A DNA stretch of 6,314 nt from CAYVTD01 sp964454445 (GCA_964454445.1 CAYVTD010000077.1:1-6314), one strand, 5' to 3'. Positions 1 to 6,200 are shown, counted from the first letter of the stretch. Numbers and translations are program-made. The notes: generated by a model not told the origin, from the sequence alone.

Positions 1-1
1 G

Positions 2-778
2 CAAGACCCGGATTCTGTTGCAGATAACTTCCTAGCGTTTGTTCAGTTGGTAACAGTGTTAAGGCAAGAGTGCCCCTGGGATAGAAAGCAAACAAACGAG
101 TCGATAGCCCATCTTTTAATCGAAGAAGCTTATGAGATGATAGAAGCGGTGCAAAAAGGAGATGATGAAGAGTTCTCACGTGAATTAGGCGATTTATTGT
201 TGCATGTGGTAATGCACTCTGTGATGGCAGAGGAAAGAGGTGCATTTGATATGGTAAAAATAATCAAAAGAATTCATAAAAAACTTGTACATCGTCATCC
301 ACATATTTTCGGCGAAATAGAAGTGCGGGACGACAGTGATGTAACTAGGAATTGGGAAGAACTAAAAATGCAAGAGGGCAGGACATCGGTTCTGCAAGGA
401 GTGCCTCATTCGCTTCCTTCTCTTTTGCGGGCGGAGAGGATGCAACACAAAGTGGCTAATGTCGGCTTCGATTGGGACAATAGCGAAGGCCCTTGGCTAA
501 AAGTCGAGGAAGAGTTGGCTGAATTGAAAGCTGAATTAAAAAATGGGAACAAGGATAAGGCAGAAGACGAACTCGGTGATGTTTTGTTTTCGATTGTTAA
601 TGCAGCCCGTTTCGACAAGCTTGTGCCCGAGGAAGCTCTCCAAAAAACTAACAATAAATTTATCAAACGTTTTCAATATATCGAAGAAAAAGCACATCAA
701 CTCGGCAAAGAAATAAATAAAATGAGCTTGGAAGAAATGGATACTCTCTGGAACGAAGCCAAGCAAAATGGACTATAA
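2..778 (+). CDS. mazG: MazG-type nucleoside triphosphate pyrophosphohydrolase (5' partial)
   Basis: MazG enzymes hydrolyse (d)NTPs to NMP and pyrophosphate, a cytoplasmic house-cleaning activity. The frame is open from the window edge, giving 258 visible residues against about 263 in E. coli MazG, so only a short N-terminus is missing. Two tandem MazG domains are visible. The first has the signature CPWDRKQT (residues 24-31 of the visible part), then the Mg-binding EEAYE (E41, E42, E45) and ELGD (E61, D64). The second repeats the pattern with EEELAEL and EDELGD near residues 170-200. A TTG at 47 could be read as a start, but the upstream codons (NFLAFVQ) match the conserved segment before CPWD in this family, so the true start lies upstream. 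There is no ATG or GTG in frame between 2 and 46. The Rieske gene follows after 33 bases. Family assignment is secure; substrate preference cannot be read from the sequence. Confidence 0.95.
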   Translation, partial: QDPDSVADNFLAFVQLVTVLRQECPWDRKQTNESIAHLLIEEAYEMIEAVQKGDDEEFSRELGDLLLHVVMHSVMAEERGAFDMVKIIKRIHKKLVHRHPHIFGEIEVRDDSDVTRNWEELKMQEGRTSVLQGVPHSLPSLLRAERMQHKVANVGFDWDNSEGPWLKVEEELAELKAELKNGNKDKAEDELGDVLFSIVNAARFDKLVPEEALQKTNNKFIKRFQYIEEKAHQLGKEINKMSLEEMDTLWNEAKQNGL

Positions 779-811
779 TCCAATTGTTTTGTAAATATTT
801 GAAATAATTAA

Positions 812-1177
812 ATGGATTACGACATTATAAACATAAACGGAAGAGGGTATTACCGAATCTGCCCATCTACAGAAATAGGTGAGGGACGGCGTATAAGAGC
901 TGAAATTGACAATGATTGCGATCTTGTGATTTTTCGTATTGATGGAAAGCTTTATTGTGTTTCAAATGTGTGCCCACACAAACGCGAATCAAAAATATAC
1001 AAGGGTTTTATTGAAGGATACAATGTTGAATGCCCTATGCATGGTTGGACTTTTTCTTTGATTAATGGTGAGAACATTAATGGAGGGAAGAATATTGCTG
1101 TATATGATGTTCTAGAAAACGATGGTTTCGTTTTTGTTGAGAAAAAAGAAGCGCCAAAGCCAAAATGGATGATTTAA
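812..1177 (+). CDS. small Rieske [2Fe-2S] ferredoxin-like protein
   Basis: This 121-residue protein is a single Rieske domain. It has C54-P-H56 and C74-P-M-H77, the C-x-H ... C-x2-H set that binds a [2Fe-2S] cluster through two Cys and two His. H77 is followed by GWTF, as in dioxygenase-type ferredoxins (CP.HGW.F). The two disulfide cysteines of bc1-type Rieske proteins are not at the usual places, so this resembles a soluble low-potential dioxygenase/nitrite-reductase small-subunit-type Rieske protein. There is no signal peptide or membrane anchor, so it should be a cytoplasmic electron carrier. No oxygenase or reductase partner lies next to it. It sits 33 bases after mazG and 31 bases before the phosphatase-like gene, which suggests one transcript. 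The ATG at 812 has no clear Shine-Dalgarno; the upstream bases are A/T-rich. The electron-transfer partner is unknown. Confidence 0.9.
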   Translation: MDYDIININGRGYYRICPSTEIGEGRRIRAEIDNDCDLVIFRIDGKLYCVSNVCPHKRESKIYKGFIEGYNVECPMHGWTFSLINGENINGGKNIAVYDVLENDGFVFVEKKEAPKPKWMI

Positions 1178-1208
1178 AGGTGATTTGTTTCAAAAATGAT
1201 ATAATAAT

Positions 1209-1940
1209 ATGAAAAGTTTTCTTTTTACTTTTTTGATAGCTGTATTTTTATATACAAGTGCTTTTGCACAGGATACAGAAAAAGCTGCATCTTACAATAA
1301 ATTTTTATATTATAAGAATAAATACAGGGTGAATTGTGCTGACGAAAAAATCACTGATAATTTTGGCAATGGTTACGGTCCGCTCTACGGCACTCGCAAT
1401 ATGAGAACGATTTTGTTTGGAGTAGCATACAGAGGTGGAGCCAACAACTTTTATCATCGCACAAACAAGCGTAATAACCATAATCCTTTGCCCGAAGATG
1501 GATTAAATAATTTGTTGCAACAAGGTTTTTCAACAGCTATTTATTTATATGCAACAAATTTTGCTGACACGAAGAAACTGTTTGTTAATAAGCATCGGGA
1601 TACACTTGTTTATTTGCAGAATTCAGGAATGAATCGCAAAACTCTCAAAGATATAATGCTTTTAGTGAAAAGTGTAATTGATACTTCAGACAAAGGGCCG
1701 GTTTATTTGCATTGCTGGAATGGCTGGCACCAATCTGGTTATATATCTGCGGCAATCCTAATGCAATTTTGTGGAATCACAAACCAGCAAGCTTATGATT
1801 ATTGGATAGATAATGCAGATGGGATAAACAAGGGCTTTGATAATGTGAAATCATTAATAAAAAACTTTGTCCCTTACGAAGATATTCAAATTAGCCATGA
1901 ATTGCAAAGAGAAATCTGCCCTTGCCTTAAGAAGAAGTAA
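1209..1940 (+). CDS. exported protein-tyrosine/dual-specificity phosphatase-like protein, HCx5Q variant
   Basis: The 243-residue product starts with a typical Sec signal peptide (K2, hydrophobic 4-17, cleavage likely after A18-F-A20), which fixes the ATG at 1209 and predicts a periplasmic or surface location. The mature part resembles the cysteine-dependent phosphatase fold. YRGG (74-77) matches the segment that opens many bacterial DSP-like domains, followed by a helix and a beta strand (about 98-115). The active-site-like loop is VYLHCWNGWHQSG (165-177), with H168 and C169 in the normal HC position. In active PTPs the motif is HCx5R; here the sixth residue after Cys is Q175 (codon CAA, 1731-1733). 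It may therefore be a phosphate/phospholipid-binding pseudophosphatase or use another phosphate-coordination mode. I have a memory of similar HCWNGWHxSG loops in Bacteroidota proteins, which would make this a family trait; I cannot check it. C43 and the C-terminal CPC (237-239) could form disulfides. It is the last gene of the left cluster. Confidence 0.7.
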   Translation: MKSFLFTFLIAVFLYTSAFAQDTEKAASYNKFLYYKNKYRVNCADEKITDNFGNGYGPLYGTRNMRTILFGVAYRGGANNFYHRTNKRNNHNPLPEDGLNNLLQQGFSTAIYLYATNFADTKKLFVNKHRDTLVYLQNSGMNRKTLKDIMLLVKSVIDTSDKGPVYLHCWNGWHQSGYISAAILMQFCGITNQQAYDYWIDNADGINKGFDNVKSLIKNFVPYEDIQISHELQREICPCLKKK

Positions 1941-2175
1941 TCATATAATACTCAATAAGTTCACTGAAATGTCATAAAGAATACCATTTAATTGTAAAAA
2001 TTTGAAAACCTTCAGAATATTTTTATCATATAAGTTTATTTATTGTTATAGATAAATTTAATTGTCTGTACACCGAGATAAAAAAAGAATTAGGTTTATT
2101 TAGAAGAATATTGTTTTATTGAAATACCCGACTTGATTAACTAGTGTTAATTTGGTAGATTTTCTTCAAGTATTC

Positions 2176-2218
2176 TAGATAATTATTACAAGAAATGTTT
2201 GTTTTCATAGATAATTAT
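2176..2218. repeat. 11-bp direct repeat pair TAGATAATTAT
   Basis: TAGATAATTAT occurs exactly at 2176-2186 and 2208-2218, with start-to-start spacing of 32 bases, about three helical turns, so both copies would face the same side of DNA. A third, diverged copy is at 2049-2058. They lie 190-230 bases upstream of the methyltransferase start. A protein-binding role is only possible; chance repetition in AT-rich DNA is a real alternative. Confidence 0.35.
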
Positions 2219-2293
2219 ATTTATATTTGAGAAACTATATGAATAAAAACCAAAGCAATTTTTAGACAGATCGGTATGATACACTGCATAATG

Positions 2294-2323
2294 TTGTTTT
2301 ATGGTGTAAAAGTCGAATATAAT
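2294..2323 (+). promoter_or_regulatory. candidate promoter of the R-M operon
   Basis: A perfect -10 hexamer TATAAT (2318-2323) is preceded at 18 bases by TTGTTT (2294-2299), which matches the TTG half of the -35 consensus. Transcription would begin near 2330 and leave a leader of about 75 bases before the methyltransferase ATG, containing the inverted repeat at 2359-2380. The call rests on consensus matching only. In AT-rich DNA chance matches are frequent, and Bacteroidota use a different primary consensus. Confidence 0.35.
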
Positions 2324-2358
2324 GAATATCTAAGCAAGTAAAGTATATTAACGTGGTG

Positions 2359-2380
2359 GTTTATTCGCTAGAAAATAAAC
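2359..2380. promoter_or_regulatory. 7-bp perfect inverted repeat upstream of the methyltransferase (candidate operator or leader hairpin)
   Basis: The arms GTTTATT (2359-2365) and AATAAAC (2374-2380) are perfectly complementary around an 8-base centre CGCTAGAA; an added G-T pair (2358/2381) would lengthen an RNA stem. It ends 25 bases before the ATG at 2406, between the candidate promoter and the gene. This is where an autoregulatory operator or a translation-attenuating hairpin of an R-M cassette could lie. No C-protein gene is present, so any control would have to come from the methyltransferase itself or a host factor. Confidence 0.4.
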
Positions 2381-2405
2381 TTTTATTATCGGTAAAGAAT
2401 GAAAA

Positions 2406-3713
2406 ATGAACAATATCAATATTTTAGAACAGACTGACTTCTCGACAATTCCTATTGACTACTCTTGGTCTTTCGCAGACAAGACAATAAAGGATACGTC
2501 ATACATTACTCATGGCTATTATACTTACCCAGCTAAATTTATCCCGCAACTTGCTGCTCGATTGATTATAGAAAACTCTGAAGAAGGAGATATTGTTATT
2601 GACCCATTTATGGGTAGCGGGACTTCTGTTGTAGAAGCAATCGTAAATAATCGGGAAGCTATCGGAACTGACATCAACGAAATCGCTTACTTACTTGCAA
2701 AAGTGAAAACAACTCCTATTAAAACAGCAGAACTTTTACAGGAATTCAATAAAATTGAATTTGATTTGAAGATAAGGTTAATTGGGCAATATGAACTTTT
2801 TCAAAAAAAAGCAGAAAAGAATTTACCGCTTTATGGAAGAATTGATTACTGGTTTCTCCCTAAACAAAAAGACAAACTAACTATTATCTTTGATAGAATT
2901 CTGGAGATTAATAACAAAGATGTTAAGGATTTTTTTCTCATTGCTTTTGCACAGATTCTAAAATCATGTTCTATTTGGTTACAGAAAAGCGTTAAACCAA
3001 CAAGGGATCAACATAAGAAAAATTATGAACCGCTTGAATTATTTCTGAATCAATCAAAAAAAATGTTGAAGAAACACTTTGAGTATAACAAGATTCTAGA
3101 TCCAACAATAAAGAATAATATAGAGAAAGTTCGTATTGTCAAGTGTGGAGACTCCAGGAATTTACCTTGCGAGAATAATAAAGCGACACTTATTGTAACA
3201 AGTCCACCATACGTAACTTCCTATGAATATGCTGACCTACATCAATTACCTTCTCTTTGGTTCGGCTACTTAGAAGAATTATCTGAGTTCAGGAAAAAAT
3301 TTATTGGTAGTACATACAAGAAAAGGGAGGATATAGATTTAAAAAGTTCTTTAGCTGATGAAATAGTTTTGCAATTGGGGAAAGATAAAAAAAGCAGAGA
3401 TGTAAAAAATTATTTTGCTGATATGCTTGAATCATTTTCGGAGATGAAAAGAGTTTTAAAGAAAGGTGGTCGAGCCTGTATTGTTATTGGTAATACAGAA
3501 TTTAGAGGGGTTAAAATTTCAAATGCTGAAGTTTTTCAGGAACAATTTGAAAACATAGGTTTTAAAACATTCAATGTCATTCATAGAGAAATTCCTTCTA
3601 AAATGCTTCCTTCAACAAGAGATACTGAAACTGGTCAGTTTGTTAAAGTTACAGACAAAAACTTGAAATTAGCATACTCAACTGAATATATTTTAAATAT
3701 GGAAAAATTATGA
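2406..3713 (+). CDS. site-specific DNA methyltransferase (N4-cytosine/N6-adenine type, TSPPY) of a type II R-M system
   Basis: This 435-residue protein transfers a methyl group from S-adenosylmethionine to an exocyclic amino group in DNA, protecting the site from the partner endonuclease. Motifs in order: motif X-like YPAKFIPQLA (41-50), SAM-binding motif I DPFMGSG (66-72), motif II-like TDIN (88-91), a lysine-rich helical region (about 100-245), GDSRNLP (248-254), catalytic motif IV TSPPY (265-269) followed by VTSYEYADLHQL, and a C-terminal RVLKKGG ... IVIGN block (349-363). SAM binding first, catalysis later, with a long region between, is the alpha-like arrangement; the central region is the best candidate for target recognition. 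(T)SPPY favours N4-cytosine, though N6-adenine cannot be excluded. An in-frame TGA at 2400-2402 limits the start to 2406 or later, and 2406 fits. The endonuclease gene overlaps its stop by 4 bases. Confidence 0.92.
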   Translation: MNNINILEQTDFSTIPIDYSWSFADKTIKDTSYITHGYYTYPAKFIPQLAARLIIENSEEGDIVIDPFMGSGTSVVEAIVNNREAIGTDINEIAYLLAKVKTTPIKTAELLQEFNKIEFDLKIRLIGQYELFQKKAEKNLPLYGRIDYWFLPKQKDKLTIIFDRILEINNKDVKDFFLIAFAQILKSCSIWLQKSVKPTRDQHKKNYEPLELFLNQSKKMLKKHFEYNKILDPTIKNNIEKVRIVKCGDSRNLPCENNKATLIVTSPPYVTSYEYADLHQLPSLWFGYLEELSEFRKKFIGSTYKKREDIDLKSSLADEIVLQLGKDKKSRDVKNYFADMLESFSEMKRVLKKGGRACIVIGNTEFRGVKISNAEVFQEQFENIGFKTFNVIHREIPSKMLPSTRDTETGQFVKVTDKNLKLAYSTEYILNMEKL

Positions 3714-4381
3714 CCATTAAAGACCTCATTGCACTCTACGAAAAGAAAAAAAAGAAGTATCATAATGAAGCATATCGATATATTTCAAATCTACTACAAG
3801 AAGCAAAATCACAACATTTTAAAGATTTTAACGGAGTGGACCATGAACAATCTTGGAGATCATTTAAAGGAAAAAACCTAGAGAAACTTATTGAATACAT
3901 TATTAAAGATGAAGTAAGGAGCTTAGGACTTGATGTCATTAATGGGAATTCACTTGAGAGGACTGATGGAAAAAATCTTTCTAAAACTTTGGGTTTAGTG
4001 AAAAGAAATTTACTTGTTGATTTTGGAAAGTATGGTTCTCATCTTCCTGATGTTGATATAGTTATTTTCGATCCAAAAGACAGCACAATTGTTGCAGTGC
4101 TTTCTTGTAAAGTAACCTTGCGTGAGAGAATTGCACAAATTGGTTATTGGAAAATCAAACTTGCATCTGATATAATTACAAATAACATTAAAGTCTTCTT
4201 TATTACACCTGATGAAGATGGAACTCTTACTTATAAAAACCCAATTAAAAAGAGTAGAGCCATTGTTGAAAAGGATCTAGATGGTAGCTATGTTTTAAGT
4301 GAGAAGAATATTGAAGAAAGTGGAAAAGTAAAAATGTTTGATAGATTCATAGATGATTTACGAAAACTTATTAAACAATAG
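3710..4381 (+). CDS. predicted type II restriction endonuclease, PD-(D/E)xK, CCGG/CCNGG-cutter family
   Basis: This 223-residue protein is read as the restriction partner of the preceding methyltransferase. It starts inside that gene (ATGA overlap, 3710-3713), with GGA about 6 bases before the ATG, indicating translational coupling. Likely active site: E58 in GKNLEKL, P113-D114-V-D116 opening a strand, then S132-C133-K134, giving PD...xxK. K134 is followed by V-T-L-R138-E139-R140. K-x3-R-E-R matches the Ecl18kI arrangement as I remember it (catalytic K182; R186-E187-R188 reading the CC/GG core), and related R-(D/E)-R elements occur in NgoMIV and other CCGG cutters; BsaWI may be the closest relative. 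The target is therefore predicted to contain a CC..GG core, probably with extra flanking bases. Position K+13, acidic in Ecl18kI, is W147 here. No DNA-binding accessory domain is visible, so it is a compact orthodox enzyme. Restriction role is strongly supported by context; the specificity is inference. Confidence 0.8.
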   Translation: MTIKDLIALYEKKKKKYHNEAYRYISNLLQEAKSQHFKDFNGVDHEQSWRSFKGKNLEKLIEYIIKDEVRSLGLDVINGNSLERTDGKNLSKTLGLVKRNLLVDFGKYGSHLPDVDIVIFDPKDSTIVAVLSCKVTLRERIAQIGYWKIKLASDIITNNIKVFFITPDEDGTLTYKNPIKKSRAIVEKDLDGSYVLSEKNIEESGKVKMFDRFIDDLRKLIKQ

Positions 4382-4620
4382 TCTATTGCTATGGAAAAAA
4401 TGTCCAATGAATTGATTCTTGAATTAATAACGCTATACTAAAGAAAATAATTTTTGAAAAATGAAATGAATGTATCTAGAAGATTGGCTACTGCACAGTC
4501 TCTCTAATGCCTTTTGTAAACGAATTAAAATCGATGAATTAGTTATGCTCAAGCTTTATGATGGCTTTCATCATTGAAGACAAGTCAAATACTTTTTAGG
4601 AAATTTCCCCCACATTTCCT
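4382..4620. other. intergenic region between the convergent endonuclease and amidohydrolase genes
   Basis: No gene can be supported with confidence. Two short + strand frames exist: 4391-4441 (16 residues, MEKMSNELILELITLY) and 4470-4577 (35 residues, beginning MYLEDWLLHSL). Neither has a recognisable motif. A 6-bp hairpin ATGATG-GCTTT-CATCAT lies at 4558-4574 and a 7-bp one at 4598-4620. Neither is followed by a T-run on the relevant strand, so no classical intrinsic terminator is seen between these convergent genes. Confidence 0.5.
4598..4620. repeat. 7-bp inverted repeat abutting the amidohydrolase stop codon
   Basis: AGGAAAT (4598-4604) and ATTTCCT (4614-4620) are perfectly complementary around a 9-base C-rich loop. 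Within it GGAAATTTCC (4599-4608) is also a perfect palindrome. On the minus strand the hairpin begins directly after the TAG stop. The bases that follow on that strand are A-rich rather than T-rich, so it is not a standard rho-independent terminator, but it could stabilise the 3' end of the mRNA. Confidence 0.3.
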
Positions 4621-6141
4621 CTAGAAAACCTTGTCTCCGCCTACAAAGACAGTAAGAACTTTTGTATTTTCTATCTTTTCTTCTGGGCAGGTTAATAGGT
4701 TTTTGTCAAGAATAGTCAGATCTGCATCGAAGTTTTCTTTAATCGTAGCCCTACTTTTTATTCCGGCGGCAAGATGGCAGTTTTTTGCATAAGCCTCGAT
4801 TGCTTCGTCGCGTGATAAGATTTCTTCCGGGAACCATTTTTTGCCATTTCTTTTGTCTTTTCTTTGAGAAAAAGCAGCTATTCCTGATAATGGTTTATGT
4901 GTTTCGATGGGAAAATCTGAACCGCCAGCGATAACAACCCCGAAATTGGAAAGAGTTTTCCAAAGATAAGAATATTTGCATCTTTCCCAGCCGAGTCGCT
5001 TTTCAGCCATTGGAATATCGCTGATAGCCTGCATTGGCTGCACTGCGGCAATTATATCATTCTTAGTAAAACGCTTTATATCTGTTGGGTGAATATGTTG
5101 AGAATGTTCAATTCTTAAAACAGAATCTTTCTTAGCTATTCCATTTTTTCGGAGTTTTTCATAAACATCTAAAGCAAGTCTAACAGCGGCATCACCGATG
5201 GCGTGGGCGGCAATATGAAAGCCGTTTTCGAGTCCTTTTCGACAGATCTCATAAGATTGGTCGAAATCGAGCATTAAAAGTCCTCTCGTTTCAGGAGCAT
5301 CGCTATATGGCTCGAGTAAGGCAGCACCCCGAGAGCCGATCGCACCATCGTAAAAGATTTTAATTCCGGAAATTCTAAAATTCTTGAATCTTTCAGGTCG
5401 TATCCCTAAGTTCATCCATTCATTATTTTGAGCTCTTACAAAGGCGTTTACTCGAATTGGCAATTCGTTGTTGTTGTCGAGTTCCTGATATATTTCCAGA
5501 TACTTTGGATTTACATCCATATCGTGTACTTCGGTAAGTCCCGCTTCGACGAGAGTATTTAACGCAGTTACAATGTCAAATTTTATTTCATCTCTATTTG
5601 GTTTGGGGATATGTTTTAAAACGAAGTTCATTGCATTATCGATTAAAATTCCGGTTGGTTCGCCAGTTTTCATTCTTATTATCTCTCCACCTCGCGGATC
5701 TTTAGTAAGTACATTAATATCTGCTATTTCCATTGCTTTGCTATTTACCCAGATGGAATGTCCATCAATTCGCTTGAAACAAACTGGAATATCAGGAAAA
5801 GCATCATCGATAATTTTTGCTTCGGGGAGGACTTGCGAAAACCACAATTCATGGTTCCAGCCTGAACCAATCAACCAATTACCTTTCATTGTAACATGCT
5901 TTTTAGCTTCAGAAACACATTCCTCTGCTGAGTTCATCACAGATAAATTGATGCCATTTAATTGCTTTCCCAATGCTAAAACATGACCGTGAGAATCTGT
6001 AAATCCCGGATAAGCATAAGCATTTTCAAAACTATACTTATTATTTTCTGTAATTATTTCTAGATTATTCCTATCTTTTTCAAGGAGTTTAATTCTACCA
6101 TTATTAATTGTTATTTTGCCCTGGAAGCAATTCATTTCCAT
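4621..6141 (-). CDS. YtcJ-like metal-dependent amidohydrolase (Amidohydro_3 family)
   Basis: The 506-residue product has the TIM-barrel amidohydrolase layout with a small beta-sandwich built from the N- and C-termini, close to the usual 520-560 residues of this family. Metal and catalytic motifs: DSHGH (H51, H53) after the GFTD strand; GIKIFYDGAIGSRGA (259-273), with K261 as the probable bridging lysine; HAIGD (H313); RIEHSQH (H346); and GGSDFP (catalytic D409). The C-terminal FDADLTILD (471-479) is the typical closing strand. There is no signal peptide, so it should be cytoplasmic. Members hydrolyse C-N bonds in amides, formamides and similar substrates, but most, including YtcJ, have no defined substrate, and none can be deduced here. 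The start is the ATG at 6141; a second ATG two codons in (6135) is equally possible because no strong ribosome site separates them. It is convergent with the endonuclease gene and appears to be a single-gene unit. Confidence 0.93.
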   Translation of the reverse strand: MEMNCFQGKITINNGRIKLLEKDRNNLEIITENNKYSFENAYAYPGFTDSHGHVLALGKQLNGINLSVMNSAEECVSEAKKHVTMKGNWLIGSGWNHELWFSQVLPEAKIIDDAFPDIPVCFKRIDGHSIWVNSKAMEIADINVLTKDPRGGEIIRMKTGEPTGILIDNAMNFVLKHIPKPNRDEIKFDIVTALNTLVEAGLTEVHDMDVNPKYLEIYQELDNNNELPIRVNAFVRAQNNEWMNLGIRPERFKNFRISGIKIFYDGAIGSRGAALLEPYSDAPETRGLLMLDFDQSYEICRKGLENGFHIAAHAIGDAAVRLALDVYEKLRKNGIAKKDSVLRIEHSQHIHPTDIKRFTKNDIIAAVQPMQAISDIPMAEKRLGWERCKYSYLWKTLSNFGVVIAGGSDFPIETHKPLSGIAAFSQRKDKRNGKKWFPEEILSRDEAIEAYAKNCHLAAGIKSRATIKENFDADLTILDKNLLTCPEEKIENTKVLTVFVGGDKVF

Positions 6142-6194
6142 TCTTTTTTGATTATTATACTCTTCGTTTTAAAAAGACGTTTTAGAAGAAAGGT

Positions 6195-6200
6195 ATTATA
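6195..6200 (-). promoter_or_regulatory. candidate -10 element for the amidohydrolase gene
   Basis: The minus strand reads TATAAT here, a perfect match to the sigma-70 -10 consensus, 53 bases before the ATG. There is no recognisable -35 at the normal distance, so the call is weak. Confidence 0.25.

Larger units (their letters stand above)
1941..2405. other. 465-base AT-rich intergenic region upstream of the R-M cassette
   Basis: No convincing gene is present on either strand. The stretch is strongly A/T-rich and contains repeated short words: TAGATAATTAT at 2176-2186 and 2208-2218, a related TAGATAAATT at 2049-2058, and GGTTTATT at 2093-2100 and again at 2358-2365 as part of an inverted repeat. 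An imperfectly isolated inverted repeat ATTAAC-TAGT-GTTAAT lies at 2136-2151. A sigma-70-like promoter candidate is at 2294-2323. No intrinsic terminator (GC-rich stem plus T-run) is evident after the phosphatase-like gene. The region probably separates the host operon from the restriction-modification cassette and holds its control signals. Confidence 0.6.

Noticed and set aside
47..49. TTG start for the MazG gene
   Set aside because: The frame is open upstream to the window edge and encodes residues that fit the conserved segment before CPWD, so the gene starts outside the window.
406..766. Two minus-strand open frames opposite mazG (406-666 and 536-766)
   Set aside because: They lie wholly antisense to a clear MazG coding sequence, have low-complexity Ser/Phe-rich products and no motif.
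1200..1205. TATAAT just before the phosphatase-like gene
   Set aside because: Only 3 bases before the ATG at 1209, so it cannot serve as its promoter; likely chance in AT-rich spacer.
1351..1533. Minus-strand 60-codon frame opposite the phosphatase-like gene
   Set aside because: Antisense shadow of a gene with a signal peptide and recognisable fold; no own ribosome site or motif.
2136..2151. Inverted repeat ATTAAC-TAGT-GTTAAT as an operator
   Set aside because: Six AT-rich base pairs are expected by chance in this region, and it is over 250 bases from the nearest start codon.
2276..2341. 21-codon + strand frame upstream of the methyltransferase, possible controller or leader peptide
   Set aside because: Far too short for a helix-turn-helix controller, overlaps the candidate promoter, no ribosome site and no motif.
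4558..4574. ATGATG-GCTTT-CATCAT hairpin as a terminator of the R-M operon
   Set aside because: Short AT-rich stem not followed by a T-run on the plus strand, so it lacks the features of an intrinsic terminator.
5573..5986. 137-codon + strand frame inside the amidohydrolase
   Set aside because: Antisense to the strongly supported amidohydrolase; product has no recognisable domain.
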